Assembly: GCA_009760855.2 (NCBI GenBank)
Contig: WPIO01000003.1
Span: 1,163,001-1,227,000, forward strand
From: Cristatella mucedo
Lineage: Eukaryota > Bryozoa > Phylactolaemata > Cristatellidae
DNA: 64,000 nt
Direction of reading: 5' to 3'
Position numbers and translations under genes: made by a program. The notes beneath the pieces were generated by a model. The model did not search any database and was not told where the DNA came from. It saw nothing but the letters and a program-made list of their open reading frames with translations. Below are positions 11,373-21,138 of the stretch, in pieces (position 1 is the stretch's first letter; the number at the start of each line of letters is the position of its first letter).

Positions 11373-12509
11373 ACCGGGCGGTAGCGGCTGAACCACAAGT
11401 CAAAAGCTCTCACGCGCTCCAAAAACGGCGTCCGCGATGCTAGGCTGCCGGTGAACGTCAGGGACTCATACGCTCTCGCTCCCCGGGCTATCGTCAGGCG
11501 GCGCCGGCGGCGCGTTTTCTCCTCCGCAGACATTTGTGTGTGTGGGGGGCTGGCCGGATGGCTACGACCACGATTATTGCTCGTTTACTTTTGCTCGCAG
11601 CGGCGAGCTGATAGCGGGCAACCAAAGCTCTTCTAAGCAGCGCCGGCGTGGCCAGCAATCAGGCAGAGGCCTGAAGCGCCGTCGGCGAGGCGCCAGACGC
11701 GCCGGCAGCGACGCACCGCAGCGCCTCTAGCGGTCGGTCCGCAGCAGCTGACAGGACGTTGCAAGCGTCGAGGCTCCTAGAGACTCGGTCCGCTTGAGGA
11801 AACGCTGCTGAGGAATAAGCGAGCTGCGGCTGCAAGCGTGCGCCGAGGCAGCGCCGCCTAGCGAGCTGTCGCTCGCACCGGCCGGGCAGCGGCTAGCGCC
11901 GCCGCAGTAGGCGCCGATTGGGAGCCAGCGCCTCGAATCGCATCGAGAGTGCAGCCGGTGAAAGCGGCATCGAATGCAAGTCGTCGGCACGCAGACGGTA
12001 ATAAAAAATGGCCGCAACTCACATTGGCCGCACCCGACATCTCACTCCGTGCGGCGCGGGAACTGCATCGTCCGCTACAAGGTGCAAAGGTCGAATGTCT
12101 GCCATTATATAATGGACGCAATTCCCGGCGAGCTCTCCGACGCAGACGATCGAAAATACCTAGGTCTCGGATTACGTCGCGCCGCACGGTCGCTAGCTGT
12201 AACCGTAGGCGAACCGCTCGCGTACGCTTCCATACACTAAACGAAATCTATGCGGATGGTCGGCGGCCGACATTTTTGGTGCAGCTCGTGCCCCTACGAG
12301 CTTCAAATAGTCGTCAACTGGAGCTCGAGTTGCCGTGCGCTGCATGCTGCAACATGCAGCGCTCAACGACCGCGCCACTATTCCCTACAGCCAACCGAAT
12401 GGCGGGGCGCTTTCCGAGTGGCCGCCCTAGCTTCCGGATTCCGAGTGCTCAGCTCGGCTAAACTCGGAGCTGTCCGTCGCCGCTGATATTTCGCTGGGTC
12501 GCCCGCTCT
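11370..12509. other. CpG-rich stretch, no gene recognised
   Basis: Frames up to 170 codons have no recognisable motif. Confidence 0.45.
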
Positions 12510-13198
12510 GGTGCTTGGTTTAAAACCAAATTGACTCTGGCGGGCAGTTTGAAACCGTTTTTTCTGTTTGTATTGGTTTTATACTTGTTCTCGGAGGCAT
12601 ATCTCTATTAAGTTTTCTCTTCTTAGTTTTGGCTCTTACATCCGGCCGGCGGCGGCTCGTTTAGTCGAGTTCTTACTCGAAAACCGCTGTGCCCTCTTCA
12701 AGCAAGATGTATTCATCAAACTCACCGATGAGAACGTTTTCCGGTCCATTGCCGATATTCACGTGTGGAAATTCATCGGCGAACGTTTCAGCGAAAAAGC
12801 GTCAAGCTCGATCGTATCGAGTGGGTTGGAGGGTAGCTTGGAATATCCGCGCGGCATTCTTCCGATCCCTGCTGTAGGCTTCTTTTTACAACTGTGTAGA
12901 TGCGGCTTCATCTTTTGACATGAATCCACACAAGTAGACGGGCAATATAGGAGGCATCTAAGCCGAGACAGCTTCAATCCTTCAAACTCAAACTTCTCGG
13001 AAAATGGACAGATACATCACTGACATGGTGCCCACCTTTGTTCTTGTCTATTTGCGCCATGGAGAGTGAATAATAGGGACGTCCGGTCTGCAGCAATACG
13101 TCAGTGTGACGGGGTGATTAAAACCGATAAAACTGAGGCCGATTTTTTAGTTGGCTTAAAACCGGTTTAAGACCGCAGGTTTAAAACCAGGTCCTAAC
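12510..13198. other. AT-rich block flanked by TTTAAAACC palindromes
   Basis: TTGGTTTAAAACCAA (12517) on the left, and CTTAAAACCGGTTTAAG (13152) and GGTTTAAAACCAGG (13180) on the right, bracket a segment with broken minus-strand coding-like frames (for example EFPHVNIGNGPENVLIGEFD, then EYILLEEG, reading from about 12795 down to 12700, with a frameshift before it). It may be a dead element or gene fragment. Not recognised. Confidence 0.3.
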
Positions 13199-13212
13199 AA
13201 ACCATTCGCTGG

Positions 13213-13296
13213 ACGGCTCGCCAGAGCCAGAGCTCGCCGCGGCCTGCTCCGCCGCTCGCCAGAGCCAGAGCTCGCCGTGGCGTAAGCTCCGCCGCT
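13213..13296 (+). repeat. 39-bp direct repeat, 2 units, CpG-rich
   Basis: GCTCGCCAGAGCCAGAGCTC and then GCCG(C/T)GGC...CTCCGCC repeated twice. Confidence 0.8.
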
Positions 13297-14087
13297 CGCC
13301 GGCGCAGGCCGACGGAAGCGCGCCGCGTCGCTCGCCGCCGCCGCTGAGGAGGCTGGCCCCGGCGGCGTGCGGCTCGCCATCTTTTCGTACGCCGCCGGCT
13401 CTTCATGCTCCGACTGAGCCTGCGCTCGCGGTGGATGGGAGTTGTCTGCTCTTCATGGAGTTGCGGAGCGCATCTTCGCGGTGCTTCTCGATGGCTCGTG
13501 ACTGGCGCTCCGTTTGCCGCCGCCGCCGAGCGACAGCGTTCTCTATCTGTGCGTTAGATCTCACGAGAGCGGACCCAGAAGCGTGCCCAACAATTCCCGA
13601 CGCCTCGATCCCTTGATCTGGCGAGCTGCGGCGAGCCCATTCGCAGCCCACTCCGACAGCTCGATCTCGACCGATCTCGATGCACCGGGCGCTTGGCCGC
13701 CATCTCGAGCGTTCGAGCTCCTCTACTTCCGGCAGCAAGTGCTCCGTCGCCGCAAGATTGAAGCAGGAGCACGCAGGTGGCCGTAAGTGCTCCGGAAAAA
13801 GATAAGAACACGCCCACAGCGAGTCCGCGACGATGTATTGCCAGCGGTCGGGCACAGGTTGTTCAAGGCTGCACTCAGCTAGGCTGTTCATTGCTCTCTC
13901 CCTACCCTGCTGCCTCGACCCTTATATACGACTTCATCCTCCTCGCGGACGCGTTCTGTTATCCTTAGCGCTCACGGTGGGCGTATTCGTGCTTACAGCT
14001 TAAGGCAGGAGATCGCCCTCAAAGCTATCTCGGCCTTTCGGAATGTTTTTTGAAGCGCTCAGAGGCTTTGGTGACACCGTGCGCTGC
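13297..14087. other. CpG-rich stretch, no gene recognised
   Basis: No domain-like frame or convincing splice pair seen. Confidence 0.4.
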
Positions 14088-14475
14088 GGTAATGTAATGT
14101 ATCTCCGCAAAGCCATAAATACCATAAATACCGTGTGGTTGTTACGCAGGAGAGTTTTGTACACCGCACTCACAGCCTGAGCTGCTTTCGGTGCGCATTC
14201 GGTAGCCAACAGAGTTCATCTCAAGCAGCAAACAGAAAGTGTGAACCATTCAAGAGTCGGGAGAGCAGTTGAGGTAGTGAGTAGCATGGAAGTAGGAGCT
14301 CAGGACCGCTGAAAAGGATAAGCCATAGTCGGCAGCGGGACAGTAGTTGTCGTTGCGTAAGAATCGTGGAAGCGAGTTTCACAGCCTAGGACCTGCAGAG
14401 CTAAAGCTTCTGTCGCCAACGGTCTTAAAGTGGAGGTATGGAGCAGCTAACTTATTGCGTAGACGTCGTCGGCCG
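14088..14475 (-). mobile_element. LINE second family, 3' part (left arm of inverted pair)
   Basis: Same family and segment as 6.3 kb and 40.0 kb, from the GTAATGTAATG tail to the KTVGDRSF coding region. A plus-strand copy of the same segment begins about 90 bases further on. Confidence 0.7.
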
Positions 14476-14564
14476 GCTTCTCGACTTGGAAGCTCTACGG
14501 GTCCAGGGGGATAATTCCTGTAAGTTTGCACAAGTAGCAGCCTCCTTGTGCCATCAGGTCCTCT

Positions 14565-14905
14565 TTGGAAAATTATTTAGCTGTTCCGTTCCTACGCTTA
14601 AAGACTGTTGGCGACAGAAGCTTTTGCTCTGCAGGCCCAATACTGCTCTACAGTGCTTCCGCGCTACATCTACTTGCCTGCATCCGACTGCGGCACATCA
14701 TTTCCAGCCTTCCTGAGCTGCTACTTCCATGCTACTCACTTTCTCGACTGCCAGCCGGACTCAGCTGTGCTTCTCACGTTCTCTATTTTCACGCGAGACC
14801 AAGTCGTTTGGATACCGCTTGCGTCCAAAAAGTCGCTCTGGCTTCGAGTGCGCTATGGGAGACTCTCCTGCAAACATGTATTTAGAATTCACGGCTGTGT
14901 AGATA
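14565..14905 (+). mobile_element. LINE second family, 3' part (right arm of inverted pair)
   Basis: Codons read NYLAVPFLRLKTVGDRSFCS. The segment continues through the shared 3' UTR to ACAGACGGAGGTGCATTA near 14895. Confidence 0.7.
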
Positions 14906-15904
14906 CAGACGGAGGTGCATTAGGTCGAGCGAGGCAAGTGCCGAGCTCTGTCTGCAACTCTTTGCGGCGGCGGAGCTTCGCGACGCCGAGATTCGTGAGA
15001 TCGGCAGGTCGTGCCCGGCTGATCTAATGAATGTCGGTCGGAATGGGGAGACCGCCAGATATCTGACCACGAGCGGCTGTGACTGATGTCGCCGACGACG
15101 GCGGCGGCGGCCGCGGCGGCCTGCGAGGCCACTGACAGCGAGACGCCGGTGGTCCGCGAGAAGGTGAAGCGAGACTCTGCAGGCAATCCGCGTGAGGCGA
15201 CGGACGAGAAATGGCGGCGGTCCGGAAAATGACTTTACGCGCGACGAATGACAACGGCCCCGTGCGGCGGCGACGACGATGGCTGGCTGGCGAAGACGCG
15301 CGACAGTGGCCCGCGCTACGACGGAGACTGAGGCCCTGGAGACCTGTGATGCAGCATGCCAGACAGGAGTCGTCGCGTGAAAAGAGCTGCCAGAGTGTGC
15401 CGCCAGCGATGAGCGATGCTCCGGCGGCGGCGCCTTTCGATGTCTGCTAACGGCACGGCCTACTATTGGTGCGAATTAGCTGTTGGGTCCTTTGATGAGG
15501 ATACGATTAAGGGTCGAGGCTGCGAGGTTTTCAAGATGAAAGCAATAGTGCTAAAAGAATTGCAGCCCTGCTTTATTGCAGGCCGGTGGCACTGTTGAGC
15601 GGAAATGCATCGTCGTGAACCTTTGCTGTGGACTGTGTCCTCTTTCCGGAGCGCTCGTGGCGAAAGTCGTGCAACACCTCCTTCATCTTGTTATGCTTTT
15701 GCAGAGATCCACGTAACTTAGCTGGCGAGATTGTGAAAGGGCTGGTACGACGACGCGGGGTATAGGCACGAATTCACTACATTAAAGATCGAATAAACGT
15801 CAGCAGTCTGCTGGAAAAGTACTCGCTCGCGACAACACGGCGTCACGAGCGTGTAAGAAGCTGTCGCCGATTGGGGGTCTACATGCCTTCGCACTGCTTT
15901 TGAG
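14906..15904. other. CpG-rich stretch, possible start at 15211
   Basis: GAGAAATGGCGGCGG gives a good start context with 79 open codons, but the peptide is Arg-rich and unassigned. Confidence 0.3.
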
Positions 15905-16032
15905 GTATATCGTGAAGCATGATATTACTCCCCATTCAATCGCGTTTCCCTTTGCAGCAAATGTAAAGCGCCTAGAAAGAGATTGAGTTCTCTTAGGGCA
16001 CTTTATCAAGTGCATTATTATTATTATTATTA
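15905..16032 (+). mobile_element. LINE first family, 3' tail only
   Basis: The last ~130 bases of the family: CATGATATTACTCCCCATTC through AGCGCCTAGAAAGAGATTGA to GTGCATT and six ATT units. An extreme 5' truncation. Confidence 0.85.
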
Positions 16033-16181
16033 AGTAGAGGCCAAGAGTCCAGAAGAAAAGTTTTTAGTTTTAGTACTCATACTATTTTGCATGCTTAGTC
16101 AAAATATCCAGTGGAAGACAATTATTGCATCTTTCTTCACGCAATCAGCCTAATTCAGCACCCTTGTTTGTAGCTAGATAT

Positions 16182-16183
<2 letters not shown>

Positions 16184-16263
<80 letters not shown>

Positions 16264-16280
16264 GAGAGAGAGAGAGAGGG
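16184..16280 (+). repeat. (GA)n microsatellite
   Basis: GA units with one GG interruption. It lies between a LINE tail and a SINE. Confidence 0.95.
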
Positions 16281-16349
16281 GATAGGAAAGAAGGAAGAGT
16301 TAAGGTTTAAGAGTAAAGAGTTAAGATTTAAGGTAGAGTTAAGAGTTAA

Positions 16350-16500
16350 TGTGCTCACACTTGCCTACCCAGATCGTGGGTTCGAGTCCTGCCGGAGGAG
16401 GGAGCCCTTTATTGCGCACAGCATGCAGTGGCCATGGCCGCAAAGCTCTTCTGACTTGCAAATGAGGCTGCTAAACCAGAAAACCTTGACCTTGGCTTTA
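16350..16500 (+). mobile_element. tRNA-derived SINE, family 1
   Basis: A box B-like GTGGGTTCGAGTCCTGCC sits near 16377, with a body shared with the 18.1 and 31.5 kb copies (TTTATTGC, GGCCATGGCCGCAAAGCTCT, GAGGCTGCTAAACCAG). It is not a tRNA gene: the acceptor stem is absent and the tail is SINE-specific. Confidence 0.65.
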
Positions 16501-17784
16501 CTTTAAGAACACCGCATTCCTCCAAGATAGATTTCTTTATGCACATACTTTGTGCGATTTGCTCCTACATTTAGGTACGTCTGATTCTCGAAAGCGTCCA
16601 CCGCGGATGCAGCGACGTCTTCGCTGCAATTTTCCCAAGACCGAAAGATTTCTTGCATCGGACGAAGCAGTAATCTAAATGGCACACTGCCTGGATTTCA
16701 GACTCGCGGCCATTTGTGCAGCTGCATGTTAGAAAATTTACACACGGCAGAATACCAAACCAGCAACACGACTGCTTACAACAGATTGCAGGAGGAGAAG
16801 ATCAAGAAGGAGGTCAAGCGGAAGTAAGCTATTGGCCACGCAGGCCATTTATAGCCAAGAGAAGAGTACCAAAGAGACGGCGAATGGGCCCGGATGTTCT
16901 TAGGCAGAAGTCTCGGGTGCCTTGCTGCTGTGTCCAGCCAACCCAACTGCTTCATGGGAGGCTTTGCACGCGGAACTTACAATGACGCAAAAACTTGGCC
17001 TCTCATTATCCTTATCCCGAGATTTATCTCCCTGTCAGAGTAATCCGGGTATCGTGGAGTGCTAAGATCGAAAGCCGCGAGAGCCCTAGCCTAATGCATT
17101 CGTAAACACGATGAGAAAAAGGGAAAAAGTGTGACTCGGCGCGACGGCCGCGCGACTAGCTTCGTAGGGTCTGACTAGATTCCTATCGGGGACGCTGCGC
17201 CGCTGCTACCGCCGACGCTGCTCTGCAAGCACGTGCGTCCGCCACCGTCGACGCTCCGCTTCCATTTAATGGCCACCGGCGTGCGTCGTGTGCGTACGCT
17301 CGTTTGCTCTGCACTCTGCATTCCTGACGGTTCGGCAGTCATGTCGCAATCAGTGAAGAGCCACTATGTGAGCTTAACGAACGTTGACGAAAATCGCGCG
17401 ACGCCGAGATCTCGTCTCGGCGGATGGCCCTGTCACGTGGCCAATGGAGCGAGTCGAGAGGTGCAAAGGCAGCAGCCCACTCTACCCGTCTACCCCTGCA
17501 CTGGGACTGCAGCGAGGGGCTTGCCCGCGCTGCAGAAGCCCATGCCGGCGCGAGAGAACGCGTCTGCAGCTGGCACTGCTGCCGGATGCCTCAGCGTCAG
17601 CCGCGAAGCATTTGAAACAGTCACTTGTGGCACAGGGCTTGGAGGCCCTGGGATTGCATCGGGTCATTCAAGTGCAGTGGCTAGTGAGGTTTATCTGCCT
17701 GTCGCATTCAAGGTCTGGAGACGAACGAAACTCTCTCGCTGTCTTCCTGAAGGTGCACCGAGGAGCAGCGAGATTGTCGAGCGA
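16501..17784. other. no confirmed gene
   Basis: A 219-codon frame at 17233-17892 runs into a SINE, and an overlapping 163-codon frame is equally plausible. Neither is recognised. Confidence 0.4.
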
Positions 17785-17907
17785 GGTTGGGTTTGGCTCA
17801 AGGTTAAATTGCCCATCTTTGACGATCGAGGTCGTGGACTCGAACCAGTGCTGCTTATGCGAAGCGCCTGGGTAGAGATTAATTTCTCTTAGGGCGTTAT
17901 GCAAAGG

Positions 17908-17910
<3 letters not shown>
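17785..17910 (+). mobile_element. tRNA-derived SINE, family 2 with LINE-like tail
   Basis: An A box-like GGTTTGGCTCAAGGTTAAA, a box B-like GTGGACTCGAACC and a tail GCGCCTGGGTAGAGATTAAT followed by TCTCTTAGGGCG. The tail is close to the LINE first-family 3' end. It runs into a (TA)n array. Confidence 0.7.
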
Positions 17911-17947
<37 letters not shown>

Positions 17948-18032
17948 GTATATGTATACATGCGTACGTATATACACATATATATATATATATATGTATT
18001 TATATATATATACGTGTACGTATATGTATATA
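17908..18032 (+). repeat. (TA)n-rich microsatellite
   Basis: TA with GTA and CGTA interruptions. It starts at the end of a SINE family-2 tail. Confidence 0.9.
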
Positions 18033-18109
18033 AGTAAATTAACGGCCCGACAGGATACTCCCTCGAACAGGGCAAGCACTCATCCGACGTTTCTCAGACT
18101 ACGTTGGGC

Positions 18110-18292
18110 GAACGTTTGGTGAGCCGTGATGGCACACTAGGTAAGGTGGCTTTTTTTCACGACCTCGGCCCCGAGGTCGTGGGTTCGAATCCTTCGGTGG
18201 GCGATCCTTTATTTGCTGTTGCAAGTGGCGGTGATGGCCGTAAAGGCACTTCTGTCGTTATAGAAAAGAGGCTGCTGAATCAGCGAGTGTTT
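18110..18292 (+). mobile_element. tRNA-derived SINE, family 1
   Basis: The clearest copy. It has an A box-like region ACTAGGTAAGGTGGC, a box B GGTTCGAATCC at 18182-18192, the body GGCGGTGATGGCCGTAAAGG and the 3' end GAGGCTGCTGAATCAGCG. Confidence 0.75.
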
Positions 18293-19387
18293 ATTTGAAC
18301 GCGCCGGGTTGCTGCTGAGTTCGCCGATGCAGTCGTAGCTCCTCTGTACTCCTCCGGAGCGTTCCGTGGCGTTCCGGAGCGAGGCCGCCGAGTGCGAGAG
18401 GTTCGCTCCCAGCCCGCGGAGAGAGGAGCACAGGGTGTCACGTGCCATAGAATGTACCGTCAATTCACGGCGGCCATCGACTAATCGGCAGGCGATTCCT
18501 GTGGCGAGTCGCCGAGGAATCGATCGCCTGCTGCTACGCGTGGGCGCAGCAGCAGCAGCAGCGATACGCACGCACGCACGGCGCCGCCGCGCATCGTGCG
18601 ACGGCGCCGCTCAGTCCACTCGAGCAGACTTATCCCCCCTCCCGCCGCCATGATTGAACGGGCTGAATGAAGCGGCCGGAAAAAAAGGGCAGCACCGCTG
18701 GCTTCACAACTACGAGCGTTCGTATGGCCCGAGCAAGAGAAAAAAGGGACCTAAAAGTGTGCGACAGAGAGCCTATATAAGTCAAGGCACCCTTCAATCC
18801 AGAGCGTGTCCGGACGTGTCAGTGCGAAGCGGTACAACGTGGTGATTTCAATGTTCATGACAGACAAGTCTATCTGCAGAGTTTTGCGCAAACTTCTGTT
18901 TTGCACAAACTCTTGAGCTCTGCACTCCTGCACGCGTGAGTTCTGCACATTCCCGCCGGTCAGCAGCGATCGGCTGTGGTCCATTTGGTCACAGCAGACC
19001 CTACTTTCAGCAGCTTTATATTGCTGAAAACAATATGACAGAATTGACAGTGGACCTGCTGCCATCGCACAGTGAAAGTTCTGTTTAGAACTGGAAACCG
19101 AAATATTATGCACAGGCTACGGGATCTATGTTAGCATTGAGGGTTAGGTTTCAATCACTGAGTTATATAAGGCTTTCCCGTAGCTGGTAAAATGGTTGTA
19201 ACGCCATTCCATTGTAAAAAGTGTTCTGTCATTCAAGTGCTAAATGTAAGCAACACCTGCTGCAAGAGTGATGAGGAAGTTCAACATGTGGGAATGCAGG
19301 GAAGGGGTCAGAGCACTGGTGCAGCTGTCTGCCATCTGCCTAAACGTGAATGCCTTGTTTGTGCTTGCAGGCGGTTGCATCAGCTAA
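18293..19387. other. no recognisable feature
   Basis: CpG-rich at first with an AGC repeat near 18547-18563, then plain sequence. Confidence 0.4.
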
Positions 19388-19396
19388 ACAGAGAGA

Positions 19397-19452
<56 letters not shown>

Positions 19453-19745
19453 TCAAGAAAGAGAGAAAGAGAGACATGGAGAGACAGAGAGACAGACGGA
19501 GAGACAGATAGAGGGACAGACAGAGACAAAGAGACCGAGAGAGAGAGAGACAGAGAGACCGAGAGAGAGACAGAGAGACCGAGAGATAGACAGAGAGACA
19601 GAGAGAGACAGAGACACAGAGAGAGAGAGAGAGAAACAGAGAGGGGGAGAGAGAGGAGAGAACGAAAGAGAGAGTCAGAGACAGAGACAGAGAGAGGGAG
19701 AGAGACAGAGAGCGAGAGAGAGACAGAGAGAGACAGAGAGACAGA
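19388..19745 (+). repeat. (GA)n/(GACA)n purine-rich array
   Basis: Pure GA at the start, degrading into GAGACAGA-type units. A 205-codon open frame over it is a repeat artefact. Confidence 0.95.
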
Positions 19746-19819
19746 AAGCGTACGAACGGTCAAATCAAGCGGGCCAATTATCTTTCAGAGTGTTCGTGCA
19801 AGACCCTGAATATCAGCCA

Positions 19820-19985
19820 AGTGTAAAGTGTTCGCACTTCACGACCCTGGTCGTTGGTCTGAGTCCTGCAACGAGCAATCACTTGCTGCCCAACTCAAGC
19901 CGGGATGGTTGCAGCTAGGTCTCTACACTGCCGCTAGATGCCTGTAGATGAGGCTATTGAACCAGCTCACCTAGACTTTTCTGTT
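19820..19985 (+). mobile_element. tRNA-derived SINE, family 1, degraded
   Basis: TTCGCACTTCACGACCCTGG, a weakened box B (GGTCTGAGTCCTGC) and the end GAGGCTATTGAACCAGC. Confidence 0.55.
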
Positions 19986-20902
19986 TAGGAGCTGTGGTTA
20001 TGCACTATAGCCAAGCATTCCAAGCAGCGGTCGCTGCAGGGCTCAATTCGTGCCTGCAGATCGCTTATTACCGGATTATCGATTTTTGGTGGGCATCATT
20101 AACTGTTAATGCCTACTGATCACGCGAATACTGGCTTCTAGATAGACTCTAGCATCGGCAGCGAAGCTATCGCGGCGCTTTAGAAGAAAGAAGCCTGTGC
20201 TGGTGATTTAGACTGACAAGTTAGTTGTCCTGTGCATCCGACTTCGTGTATAGCGAGTCCCCCCCCCCGAGCATTTAAGAGCCATGGTGACATATGCGAC
20301 TCTGACGCGATCTCTTACGCGAAAGGTGCACGTGCCAAGTCGCAGTTATACCGCTGATTGGATCCCCGCCGTGCAGTATACGATATAAGATGGCGGTATA
20401 AGATGGTAGGAAAAGCATTCGGATCGCGGTCGCCAGTAGAACTCGCCTGTAGCGCTTGCTGTTCGTCGCCTACGCCTTGCTAGACAGAACAAAGCTCATG
20501 CGAGCTGACAGACGGCCTGCATTATAGCAGCTAGGTATTCCAATGTGCCAGATACGCTTGGGAATGTCGAGTTAGGGCGAGCGGCGACACTGGAAAGAGA
20601 AGTGTCGCACTCGTAGTAGCAGCAGTCCGTCGGACAACTCGCAGCAGCTCGCCGTTCTGCCGCCGTGCTCTTGCTGACCACACCGATGATCCTTAACTGA
20701 TTGTGGCTGGTGAGTGGCGGTTTTCTTGTAGGCAAATGTCACATTTATAGCTCGGCGGTGGCCTCGCCAGTCAGTTTCGGTTGCTTCTCTTCCGGCCGAT
20801 ACCGTGCCCTGTATAAACTAGCCGCTCTGCCTTCGCAGTCCTTCGTCGACGAAGGACTGCGAATTGTAGCTGCATCGATGGTGGCCAGCCGTATTCCGAC
20901 AG
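19986..20902. other. no recognisable feature
   Basis: A short near-perfect palindrome (CGCAGTCCTTCGTCGACGAA, then GGACTGCG, near 20836-20863) is the only structure seen. Confidence 0.45.
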
Positions 20903-21015
20903 GGATAATGCTCCTGCAGAGGAGAGCCCAAGCAAGGTGGAGATAATGCTCGTGCAGAGGAGAGCCCAAGCAAGGTGGAGATAATGCTCGTGCAGAGGAG
21001 AGCCCAAGCAAGGTC
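20903..21015 (+). repeat. 38-bp tandem repeat, 3 units
   Basis: AGATAATGCTCGTGCAGAGG and then AGAGCCCAAGCAAGGTGG repeated three times with almost no change. Confidence 0.9.
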
Positions 21016-21027
21016 AACTCGGTGCGG

Positions 21028-21138
21028 ACAACCCTAAAGCCCTAAACCCTAATCCTAGACCATAAAACCGAGACTCTAATCCCTGCATCCTTGATCCTTA
21101 ACGCTAAAACCCTAAGCCCTAATCGCTAAGCCTTAATT
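21028..21138 (+). repeat. telomere-like CCCTAA-type degenerate block
   Basis: About ten degenerate CCCTAA/CCCTAAA-type units (ACCCTAAAGCCCTAAACCCT, then AATCC, ... AAAACCCTAAGCCCTAATCG). It directly follows the 38-bp repeats. Too degraded to be a true end. Confidence 0.6.

Noticed and set aside
17233-17892. 219-codon plus frame
   Set aside because: It overlaps another long frame, ends inside a SINE and shows no domain.
18182-18192. tRNA gene suggested by a box B
   Set aside because: Same head in five dispersed copies with a shared non-tRNA body and no acceptor stem. It is a SINE.
19192-19809. 205-codon Arg/Glu-rich frame
   Set aside because: Produced by the (GA)n/(GACA)n array.
21028-21138. 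A true chromosome end
   Set aside because: Units are degraded and the sequence continues for tens of kilobases on both sides.
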